A stretch of DNA of 64,000 bases from Nereocystis luetkeana (taxonomy: Eukaryota; Sar; Phaeophyceae; Laminariales; Laminariaceae). The stretch covers positions 12,281,580 through 12,345,579 of the forward strand of contig JARUPZ010000003.1 of NCBI GenBank assembly GCA_031213475.1. Direction: 5' to 3'. Positions 20,200 to 29,109 of the stretch are shown piece after piece (the first letter of the stretch is position 1; each line of letters opens with the position of its first letter). The translations under genes and the position numbers were made by a program. Under the pieces are notes generated by a model, which was not told the DNA's origin, ran no database searches, and saw only the letters and a program-made list of their open reading frames with translations.

Positions 20200-20766
20200 C
20201 TATGATTTCTTGACGTGCCGCTCCCTCGCATCCCCGCCGTCTCGCACGGAAGGCTCACGGTCGGCAAAGTTGTCCACAAACTGCTGAATCAGGACCTCGA
20301 CGTCGGCGGTCTTGGATGCGCCGCCGGCGACGGCGTCCTGAAGGCTCGCAACAGACAGGAGCACGTTGTCCAGAGATGACTTGACGCCGAGGATCTCCGT
20401 ATCCATGCGGGAAAACTCGGAGGACACCTGATTTTGCCAATGCCGCACGTCAGCTGTCGATACCACTCCCCCCGAGGCTGCCGGCATAGATGGAGGACTA
20501 GCCGCAGCAGCAGGAGTAGCAGCCGCAGCAGCAGTAGCAGCAGCATCGTTGGCCTGGCGAGAGGCCACAGCAGCGTCGGTGGCCTGGCGAGCCTCGGCTT
20601 CGGCTCGTCCAGCACGGCGTGCGTCGACCTCCGCTTGCACAGCAGCTACGGAAGCATGAGCATTCGCCTCGGCTTGTGTTGGCGCAGCAAACAACGCAAC
20701 CTGCACACCTCGCGCCGCAGTAGCCGCGTTGGCACCGGCCTCCGGCGACCTGCTCTCGTCGGACAT
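20200..20766 (-). CDS. N-terminal gag-like ORF, Ala-rich coiled coil
   Basis: 188 residues from ATG at 20766. The first 110 residues are Ala/Glu/Arg rich, predicted alpha-helical, with Ala runs. The C-terminal part (SRMDTEILGVKSSLDNVLLS and on) has heptad spacing typical of a coiled coil. It begins immediately after repeat A1. The TAG stop is followed in the same frame by the zinc-finger gag ORF, so these are likely one protein interrupted by a nonsense codon, or a readthrough pair. Confidence 0.75.
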   Translation of the reverse strand: MSDESRSPEAGANAATAARGVQVALFAAPTQAEANAHASVAAVQAEVDARRAGRAEAEARQATDAAVASRQANDAAATAAAAATPAAAASPPSMPAASGGVVSTADVRHWQNQVSSEFSRMDTEILGVKSSLDNVLLSVASLQDAVAGGASKTADVEVLIQQFVDNFADREPSVRDGGDARERHVKKS

Positions 20767-20769
20767 CCC

Positions 20770-20982
20770 GAACTCAAACTAGTCTGTATCACACCTTGAA
20801 CCTGTAGCGTTGCCTCTGCTTCACTGCGCTGTTGCGTGTAGGCTGCGGCTACGTACCAGACAAGGTGTATGTACCAAGGACTACGATTCACGCTACCGTG
20901 AAACATCGCATTCATCTGATTGGCTAAACTTCTTACGTACGTACAAAACTCACATTCTCTCATTCTTCCGAGAATACTCTGC
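20770..20982 (-). repeat. split direct repeat A1
   Basis: 213 bp forming the 5' end of the retroelement and presumably its promoter and leader. It is open in one frame on the element strand (from about 20984, including GRMRECEFCTYVRSLANQMN), but this frame differs from gag. Confidence 0.9.
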
Positions 20983-21171
20983 ATTGTCAGAGAGTCATGA
21001 AATCATATCACTTACCAGGTATGATAGTACTGGTAATATCCAGTGAACTTCACGTTACAGTAATACTGCTGCTGTTGTTGCTCAAGCCATGCATGCATGC
21101 TGTTATCCCACCCACCTATACACCCAATTTACATCGTTATAGTGTGCCTCGCAGGTACGTAGAAAATACTA

Positions 21172-21277
21172 TTACGGGGGAGCTTGAGTGAATAGGACCT
21201 ATGGTATACATAAAAACCTACATATTTAACCATTTTTACCAACAATATTTGGTCCTATTAACTATGGCCCCCCGTAA
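21172..21277. mobile_element. TA-type MITE
   Basis: 106 bp, ttacgggggagc to ggccccccgtaa, flanked by TA. It is in the orientation with ccatttttaccaacaatatt in its right half. Confidence 0.85.
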
Positions 21278-22740
21278 TAAGTTCTCACGACGATTATTAC
21301 GTACTCTAGGCATTTATTTATTATTTGTAAATTATTATTACGTATTATTATTATTATTTCTCTTGCCATCCGACAATGTGCAGCATGATCTTCAACATGG
21401 ATCACTCACAACTTTCCCGAAAGAAGAAAACCTCGGAAACAAGAGGAAACCCATGCACCAAGTCTACCTCCCTTCCGTGCCAACTTTCAGCTTGTCTACT
21501 CTATTTATTTGCTGTATTTGCTCCTTCCTTCTCATTACGTTCTATCCTTAAGTATTTATTATCGTTATTATTAGTAGTAGTAGTAGGCTTGCCATGCGAC
21601 AATGTGCAGCATGAGCTTTCACGTTGAACAATTAAAACATCCCTGAAAGAAGAGATCTCCGTATACGAAGGAAACCTATACACCAAGTCTATATACCTTC
21701 TTCTATGTCTACTTATTTTATGTTTTATCTACGATACTCTATATATATATGTATGTATGTGCTGTTTTTGCTCCCTCCTACATCTTAATATGTACTGCAG
21801 TAGTAGCGGTACGGCCACGGCTCCGTCCAAGACGCTATAGCCGTGCGTTCCACAATAATACAGGTACACAGCAGCAGTAGTACGTAGTATCAATATACCA
21901 GGTATCCGGCACCTGGTCCTTATTACGTACGCGGACTATTATTGGCGCCAAGGGAGGGGGCAGAGGGAGGAAAGGGAACGCAGCCCTATAAAAGGGGTTG
22001 TCGGTCGCATGTTTTGGATCGATTTGAACATCAACGTGTTCTGTTCCTGGAAAAGCGTGTGTGTGTGTGCAAGAACGGGATATATATCCAATACGTACAA
22101 AAGGCGCGTTGCGGGCGAAACCGCCGGCTATATATATGCGCTCGCTCACAAAGAATAATGGAACGGATCAAGATGTGGTCCAAAGGTGTAGGTGCTATAA
22201 CAACAGGAGACTTGCAAATAAATAAATGCCAAGAGCTCCACATGCTCCAGTAGTAGTGAAGGCGTTGCCTCCTCGGGGTGCAGGTGGTATGTCGTCGGTG
22301 TTGCGATGTTCGTCCCCCGTTTCATTATAGTCCTCGCTGTCGTTTATGTTACTCCATCACGAGCGTGATGAGAGCTATTGCTAGGTGCATAAACCAGGTG
22401 ATAAAGGGTATACATGAAGCGGAGGAAATAGAGTGGAGTGATAGATAGGCCGATGCGAACCAAGACCACTACTATTATTTATTGCGGTTCTTCTCCTGTT
22501 TTACCATTTATTTATTTGCACATCATTTATTTGAGAGGTGTGGCATCATTTCTTCTAGAAGAATCCTAAGAACGCGTACGTTCCCATATCTATCATCTCT
22601 CTGCTGTACATTTTATGGACTCCCATTACTCCAGGGAAATAATCCGGAGGGGGAGTAAGCCCATCTTCACTCGTTATGGGCTCCCATCACACCCACGCGA
22701 CAAGTAAGTGGCTACTTCATACTTCACCCACAACACGGAG
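21278..22740. other. AT-rich repeat-prone DNA, no gene
   Basis: Two diverged copies of a unit containing cttgccatgcgacaatgtgcagcatga lie at about 21361 and 21588, each preceded by attatta or tagtag runs. They look like a short duplicated segment. No coding signal. Confidence 0.4.
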
Positions 22741-22744
22741 CTAA

Positions 22745-22833
22745 CCTTCTAGGACAAACTACAGTCCCGTTTGGGGGACAAACCACTCAGATTATGAACA
22801 GCTTGCCCCCTAGACGGGATTGCAGTTTGCTAC
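22745..22833. mobile_element. TTAA-type MITE, diverged
   Basis: About 89 bp with acagtcccgtttgggggaca and the inverted ccccctagacgggattgca. The right side abuts TTAA (22834-22837). Confidence 0.65.
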
Positions 22834-22837
22834 TTAA

Positions 22838-23540
22838 CTACAACAGTAAACGGCCTATCCATGTTGTGTTGGCGCAGCGTAGCGACACATGGTTGTGTTG
22901 CGGAGAATACCATCAAACCGATATTATATAATAAGCGTCACGGCTTGAAAATGTCGATTTACTGTTGTAGGGTAGATACTCGTGTAAGCAAGTGGCTCTC
23001 GTGAACACACGCTGAAAATAAAGGGCCTGAACGTGACCATCCTTCCGAAGGCATAATAATACATTATATAATATGGTTATTCATGTGTATGAGCAACTAA
23101 CTACGGTAATGTGTGCAAGCCTCCTGTATTTCGCCCACCATCTATCTGCTTGGCCGTCTGCGCTTGAATCTGCTCTGAAAACTGTGCGCCGGAGGGTGCT
23201 GTCTTCCTCCTCGGGTGCTTCTTTCAGATGTTCGAACCGGTTGCGCAGTACCTGACACATACCGGTACGGCAGTAAGTAGAAGCCACGCGACCAGCAGAA
23301 AGAAAGGTGAGCGAGAACAGCAAATTTTAAAGCAGTCAATCGAGGCTCGCAAGGAAGGGTGCTAGGTAGTACTTGTTGGCCGAGAGACATGTTATAATGT
23401 GTGAAGGCATTGATTGGCGAAAGGGACGCGATGAGGCATCGATGCGTGAGAGGGGGGGAGAGGGCGCAAAACGCAAGGCTATACTGCCCCCGCAACAGCC
23501 ATGTTACCATTCCCTCCGAGCACTGTTTCAAACCCTTTGG
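22838..23540. other. no gene assigned
   Basis: No motif-bearing frame, tRNA or repeat family was recognised here. Confidence 0.3.
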
Positions 23541-23554
23541 GGCCCCTTGATAGA

Positions 23555-23677
23555 GTTGAAAAAAAACAACGACAACTTTGGTGCTGTCAAACGTCCACGA
23601 GAGCACAGCGTCAGCGCCCAGCGGCAGCATGGGCAGGATCGTGTTGAGCCCGTCCGTGCCGCACGACTCCTTGCATC
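23555..23677 (-). CDS. candidate exon of unknown gene (ESCGT ... DSTKVVVVF)
   Basis: A minus-strand open segment follows a tgcaag acceptor-like site and encodes ESCGTDGL, LPMLPLGADAVLSW and DSTKVVVVFFQL. A shorter relative at 59255-59365 shares the tgcaag/GAGTCG junction and the DSTK end but lacks about 60 bases in the middle. I do not recognise the protein. It may be an exon downstream of the signal-peptide exon at 25383-25472, or part of a dispersed repeat. Confidence 0.3.
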
Positions 23678-23797
23678 AACCACAGTACGGATCTCGAACA
23701 GAGGGATTTGTATCGTCCCCCAGTCACGCAGTGCCCTTAGCTGTAGTGGTCATTTTTATCGTCGTCAAGTTTTCCCTCCTCCTTTCCTACAGAAAGT

Positions 23798-23886
23798 CTT
23801 TAGAACAACCGCAGTCCCGTTTTGGGGACAAACTACTTGGAATTTGACTGCTTTGTCCCCAAAACGGGACTGCGGTTCTAAAAGGG
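23798..23886. mobile_element. TTAA-type MITE
   Basis: 89 bp with nearly perfect 30-bp inverted ends around cgcagtcccgttttggggac. The right flank is TTAA at 23887-23890. Confidence 0.85.
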
Positions 23887-24457
23887 TTAAGCGATGTGAG
23901 ACTTGGTTTTAGGGGGGAGAGGAGGGGTGCAGTAGCGCACGTGGTTATAATACGAAAAACCGTGGGGAGAAAAAAACAGTTTATGGCCTGGGCCACCGCA
24001 GTGAGTAAATTCGTGTATGCTTGGCCCATTTTATGAGACGATCGATATCGCATATGGTATACCTAGTCTTCCGTCGCTCCAGATCATGGGGCAGCGCGTG
24101 TGAATTTCACTTTTCTGCTATTATTCACGAGGGTAGTTCTACTATTATTAATACTACTACTGTATTTTGGTAATCAGCACCCACGATGGATCCGAAAATC
24201 ACGCACCCCCCCATGCCTATTATTGGCCGTATCTGGTTCTGAGTCCTACAAGTATGATCTCCCATACTGTGAAGGCAGTAGAGTACGTACGTATACACCT
24301 GTTTGTTGGCACTACAGTAGAGAGAAAAAGAGCCGCGACGAGAAGAAAAATGACGATTACGACTGCAACGCCCCACTGCTTGCTTGGGGGGTGGTGATGT
24401 GTTGTGAGATTGGGTGTCCGAACTGCGATACATGGAGCCGTGTGTACGATGCGGGCT

Positions 24458-24490
24458 CAGCTGCAGCAGCAGCAGCAGCAGCAGCAGCAC
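24458..24490. repeat. (GCA)n microsatellite
   Basis: About ten GCA units. They make Ala or Leu runs in overlapping frames that should not be read as genes. Confidence 0.85.
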
Positions 24491-24913
24491 GGCCCTATAC
24501 CCACGCGTTCGCTGCTTCTGCGCGCTCAAACGACTTAGCGTGTGTGCTCCTACCTCCTCTGCTGTGTAGCGGGCGGTTAAGATGACCAAGCTTATCTTAT
24601 ACAGAAAGTGGTCGCTACAATACCTCTGGCAATATTTCTGGGTCCCAAATAAGTTACTGTATACCGGTACTGTAGTATAACCAATAACTACGTATGTATA
24701 GTGCCGGTAAGCTCTAGCCGACAACACCGGCACTGCAGCGGCAACTGGGAGCTCACCTGCGATGTGCTCCGTCTGATATCCAACACCTGAGTCGAGCATC
24801 GCGTTTGACGACCACCATTACACACGAACGATGAATGACAGTTTGCGGTTCGGACGGCAATACGTATGCGCTCAAGATGCAAGCGAGGGTATCGTCGCAT
24901 TGCCCCGGCATTC

Positions 24914-24915
24914 AG

Positions 24916-24946
<31 letters not shown>

Positions 24947-24950
24947 GTAC
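24914..24950. repeat. (CTA)n microsatellite
   Basis: About eleven ctactact units in DNA without assigned genes. Confidence 0.85.
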
Positions 24951-25196
24951 TACAGTACTGACACAACAATAACGATAATCGCCCAAGCCCAACAACTCTC
25001 TGCCCCCCCTCCACGTGACGCCTGTTCTACAGACTTCAAGCGCCAAACGCTAATAATGTTGCATGCCGTGCTTAAACCGTTGGGCGCTATCACCTTCTAT
25101 CTGGTCTTGCTCTGCTGCAATGTTGGTTCGAAGGGAAGACCTTATTACTGGTTCCTACAATAATAGCCTATTTAGTCAGCTATCCCGCCCTCTCAG

Positions 25197-25285
25197 CCCC
25201 TTTAGAACCGCTGTCCCGATTTGGGGACAAACTACTTGAAATTTGAGCGGTTTGTCCCCAAGACGGGACCGCGGTTCCAAAAGGG
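25197..25285. mobile_element. TTAA-type MITE
   Basis: 89 bp, cccctttagaaccgc to gcggttccaaaaggg. The flanks are diverged from TTAA (tcaa on the right). Confidence 0.82.
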
Positions 25286-25382
25286 TCAAGCAACCTGTCG
25301 AATGCTGAGAGGAAACGCGAAACAAGCAAGCTTGCGCGCCGTCAAAATACGAAGTCCCGAGGCGCTGAAGCTGGCTGCTTAC

Positions 25383-25472
25383 CTCCTCCTCCATGTTGAG
25401 GACCAAGGACCAGGTCATCGCCGGCAGTGTCGCAACCAAAAGCGCCACCGAGCCGAGAGAGAGCCGCGCCAT
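25383..25472 (-). CDS. candidate first exon encoding a signal peptide
   Basis: The minus-strand ATG at 25472 opens 30 codons: MARLSLGSVALLVATLPAMT, then WSLVLNMEEE, ending at a strong donor GAG/gtaagc. The basic start, hydrophobic core and small residues resemble a signal peptide or membrane anchor. Downstream exons were not assigned. A CTG array lies just upstream at 25526-25567, so the frame extending upstream of this ATG is polyglutamine and is probably not translated. Confidence 0.35.
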
Positions 25473-25523
25473 AATGCTTTCGAATCGCAACTTCCGGTAG
25501 TTACGTGCTGGTACGAAGCACTC

Positions 25524-25525
<2 letters not shown>

Positions 25526-25567
<42 letters not shown>
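25526..25567. repeat. (CTG)n microsatellite
   Basis: Fourteen uninterrupted CTG/CAG triplets, about 55 bp upstream of the candidate signal-peptide start on the minus strand. Confidence 0.92.
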
Positions 25568-25571
<4 letters not shown>

Positions 25572-26108
25572 GAATTTGTTTGTATACAAAACCTCCACTA
25601 TTGTCAAGCACAGGGAAGTAAGTGTCAGTCTGTCAAGCAAGACTTGAGGGACCAGATCGTACTTCTATCTGCAGAGCAGCGTAGTAGCTCCTGTGGGTGG
25701 AATGCGCCCGTTTTGGTGGAACAGGGACCAGAGAAGCAGAAGCCACAGCACAAACGGGATCTATATATTCGTATGGTGGAGGCTCTGTCTCTGGATATTA
25801 TACGGGTACTGCACCTTGTTCGCGGAGCTCTTAGCCCTCGCAACGCGGACAGGATATACGATAAGTATTTATCAGTACAGCAGTAGTACCTGCCAGTACC
25901 TGCCTGCCTGGTGATTGAAATTCCAGGTGAGCTTAAAAAAAACGAGAAAAAAAGAAGATAACGAGCGAGCAGATCAGGTGGTCGAGCGGCTTCCTTTCGG
26001 GCCTCTTCGACCAACAGTCCCGCACTGCATGCGATAAGTGGTACGCATATATATGATACATGCCCCCGCTCCGTGCATCGCATTTATTTGCCCTTGGCGA
26101 GCGCGTGC

Positions 26109-26325
26109 CGAGGGTGTCTTCGATAGGAGAGATGTACTCGATCTCATGCATGGCCGTAGTCGTATGACCATAGACCCTCGCACCCCTACAATGCCGGGAC
26201 GGAGCATGTTGTCGGGTTTTCACCGACCAGGCAGACATTGCTTGCACCAAGCGCGAGGCGCCGTACTAAAAACAGCTTGTGAGGCGGACTTGCATGCGGA
26301 TGACAGCTTCAACGAGATATTTTAA
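26109..26325 (+). repeat. poly(G)-anchored dispersed repeat, long copy
   Basis: It starts gagggtgtcttcgataggag, then catgcatggccgtagtcgta, and runs on through ccctacaatgccgggacgga and caccgaccaggcagac to gatgacagcttcaacgag. On this strand it is open and reads LMHGRSRMTIDPRTPTMPGR and FHRPGRHCLHQA, then ADLHADDSFNE. The copy at 62060-62313 keeps nearly the same peptide. Origin unknown; possibly an exon carried by a mobile repeat. Confidence 0.6.
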
Positions 26326-26640
26326 TTTCCGGTGTAGCCACTTACTTCCAGAGACAGCAATGAATGGGGGGCGCGCAATGTAACTGCCACTTTTGGGTGC
26401 CTTACCATAAACACTGCGTGATACGATCATTTTCCCCTTGTTGTGCGGAGTAAAGGTTCTTCGCCTCGCCCAAATGATCTAACTCAACCACCAGGCGTGT
26501 GACCGACCGTCAACATAAAAAAACGGTATTATTGCTGTACCCGGCATATTAATAGCTCAAGCAGTTAGCGGCATGTTTTACAGTGGTGCAGTTGCCAACC
26601 GAGACCCCAACCCGCCCTATATAAAATAGGCGGGGTGCGT

Positions 26641-26690
26641 GCGGGGGGGGGGGGGGTGTACTAGTTGTCATGCATAACCGTCGTCATCTA
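26641..26690 (+). repeat. poly(G)-anchored repeat, short diverged copy
   Basis: A run of about 13 G is followed by tgtactagttgtcatgcataaccgtcgtc, a diverged version of the conserved start of this family. Confidence 0.45.
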
Positions 26691-26984
26691 AGATTCTGTT
26701 GTAGTAGCCGTACGCGGAGGGGGGGGGGGTATTTTCCACGGGATTGGGTCGGACTCATGACAGCCTCAAAGAGAAACTTTATCGTTTTCGTCGCTGTTCC
26801 TATGTTATGGCGTTGCTTCAGAAGTCCTTGTAAGACCGGCAATTAGCTGAGCGAGATTATTATGGGAACGTATATTGTAACTGTAACCGGTAGTTTTCAT
26901 CCCGGCATTTTCTGAGCCCCAATTCCATTCGTCGAGGGTCCCCCCCGGCTCGCCCTCAGCTGATTTTAATAAGGGGTCGCGGCA

Positions 26985-27800
26985 TGCGCGCGGGAGTTGC
27001 CCCTGGGGAGAAAATCCCAGTTCCGCCGCACCTGGGGACGATAGGGACCCTTCCCTGGTTCGGATATCCCTCCGTACATCTACAGCTCCAACAACCCAGG
27101 GACGGAAATCGAGTTTCTCCGGGTGCATACCACCCCACACGTTGTGGAAACCCCAACCCCACCGACCGATCGCTGGTTGGCTGGGGATCGAAAACTATTC
27201 CAGCACCATTCGGGAAGGATAGGGACCTATCCCCGATCAGAAATCCTTCCGTTCATTTTCAACTCCACAGTTAACCCAAGACGAAAACGGCGATCCCCCG
27301 TGTCAATACCACCCCGCACGGTGTGGAAATTCCAACCCCACTGATTGCCTAGGATAACTTTGAGGTTCCGTCGCATCCGGGGAGGATAAGGTCGCGTCCC
27401 TGCATCATATATAATACTTACATACACCTACTACGTCGAAAAGGTGGGGACGCAATATAGGTGATCTCCAGGATCGATACCGCCCCGCACGGTGTAGATA
27501 CCCGACCCCACGTGCTTTGTCACTGATTGGTTGAGATTCGTGGAGCCAGCGCCACACGGCGTTGTTAAAGTGCCATTCCCGGATCATGAATCCTCCTGTA
27601 CAGCTACAACCCCGACAACGCCGGGACAAGAACGATGACCCCGAATCGATATCACCTCGCACGGTGTGGAAACTCACATCCCGCTGGGTGATAGCAGTTT
27701 GACTGAGGTAGCTTAGAGGTTCCGCCGCACCCGGGGGGGATAAGAGCCCATTCCCGCATCAGAGATCCTTCCATACATTTACATCTCCGACAAACCGGTT
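26985..27800. repeat. satellite array, about five diverged units of roughly 175 bp
   Basis: The landmark ccccgcacggtgtggaaa recurs at about 27130, 27312, 27482 and 27655. A second landmark, (c)cgcacccggggaggataagg...cccttccc, recurs at about 27018, 27208, 27372, 27570 and 27731. Spacing is 170-190 bp, close to nucleosomal length. Units are 60-75% alike by eye. Confidence 0.75.
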
Positions 27801-27868
27801 CTCCTTTTACGTTTTCCGGGGGGTTTTAGTCAGGTTTGGGAGGGATATTTCTTGTGTTTTGACTGTCT

Positions 27869-28800
27869 TTGACTCCTGCTACGATAGAGTTAAAGTGCAG
27901 CATTTTTTGTCAACAAACCGAGTTTGGCTGGGTAATTAAGCTACTCATGCATGGCACCGGACTGCGTCAAATTTTATGTTTTACCTCTCGACAAGGCATC
28001 CTCCCCCACCCTCGCCCCCTTCTGATTAGTGTGGTTGTACCAAAGCTAGAATATGCAGGCGAGGTATGGGAAGGGAACGCGAAGCTCGTAAAATAGCTGG
28101 AAACATTACAACAGCAGCTACAAAAGTACTATTAATAGGATGCTCAAATACGACGATAAAAAATGCAGTATTGAGAGGGACTGTACCCACTCAAGACAAA
28201 TAGAGGCGTGAGAAAGTTGAAATATCAATATTTATTAGTAAGGAACACGCCAAAAACGAGACTACCCGCCACAGCTGATAGATTTGCATGGAAGATAGCC
28301 ACAAAAGGGCGAGCTGCGATAAGTTGCGATAGCGTAGTCAAGAAAGTCTGCCAGGAGGTAGGAGGAAATTGAGAAGATATACTTTATACGGAGAAGGTTG
28401 GGGGGGTACAAGACAGACGTAGAAGAAAGCATGGAAATAAGGCAAAAGCTAGCGCTAAGAAAAACATTGGAAAAGGATAAACAGCTAGAGATACGAGTAT
28501 AGATAGGGCTAAGAGAAGAGATAGGAGTCAAAACTTAATTGCACGGTCCTATGAACTCCGCGAAAACGATGATTTGCGGGTGGGGGACTTGAACAAGCTA
28601 GAAAGAAGAAAGTGCATCAGCAGCCGGCAAGGGGAAAAAGTAGATGCACACATATGCCCTTGTGACAAACCAATAGAGGGCGGAACTCACAAAGTGGGAC
28701 AACAATGTAAAACGTACAAAAGGAGGGAGTGGATGCGCTAGAGGAGGTGAAAATCGACGAACTTGACATGGAGAAGGACTTCTTTCTGGTACACTACAGT
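27869..28800 (+). pseudogene. decayed C-terminal part of a LINE-like reverse transcriptase
   Basis: Frames at about 28011-28110 encode ISVVVPKLEYAGEVWEGNAK, the pattern typical of the end of non-LTR retrotransposon RT domains. After stops and frameshifts this is followed by L..LQQQLQKYY, LYPLKTNRGVRKLKYQYLL, then CPCDKPIEGGTHKVGQQC resembling the terminal Cys/His segment, and EEVKIDELDMEKDF. At least six stops or frame changes show it is dead. No 5' part of the element is visible in the window. Confidence 0.6.
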
Positions 28801-28990
28801 AGTAGCTACCATAGTCACTACTAGCAATTGTCCATGTCTATGAGGGGGAGGTATAATAGCTGCACAGGCAAGAGCCGATCCCCCCCCACCCCCACTCCCC
28901 CCCTCCCCCTGCTGCCGTGCAACCTTGTCACCGCCGAGACACGCGCCGTACTGGTCCAATAAGGATCACAATATCTTAACGGCAGTACTA

Positions 28991-29105
28991 TTGCGGGGGA
29001 CCAGACCAAGGAGGTCCAAATGTTGTTCCTAGAAAGAGGTAAAAATATACCGGTAGGTTTTTGTGTGTACCGTACGAAGGTCCTATTTAACATGGTCCCA
29101 CACGA
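28991..29105. mobile_element. TA-type MITE, diverged
   Basis: About 115 bp from ttgcgggggacc. The right end is degenerate (catggtcccacacgata). The central gaggtaaaaatataccggta and ggtttttgtgtgtacc are retained. Confidence 0.75.
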
Positions 29106-29109
29106 TAAC

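Larger units (their letters stand above)
14541..20982 (-). mobile_element. tyrosine-recombinase retrotransposon (PAT/Ngaro-like, split direct repeats)
   Basis: 6,442 bp element on the minus strand. Read 5' to 3' it is A1 (20982-20770), gag-like frame, reverse transcriptase, RNase H, tyrosine recombinase, B1 (15612-15432) fused to A2 (15433-15221), a 499-bp spacer, then B2 (14721-14541). The two A repeats (213 bp) and the two B repeats (181 bp) each differ at about one position. This A1-ORFs-B1A2-B2 arrangement is diagnostic of PAT/Ngaro-type elements of the DIRS order, which integrate a circular DNA with a tyrosine recombinase instead of an integrase and leave no target duplication. No methyltransferase domain was seen, favouring Ngaro-like. 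Coding frames carry two in-frame stops and two frameshifts. Confidence 0.92.

Noticed and set aside
24125-24799. 224-codon minus-strand frame with leucine run
   Set aside because: The run is the GCA microsatellite; the rest has no motif.
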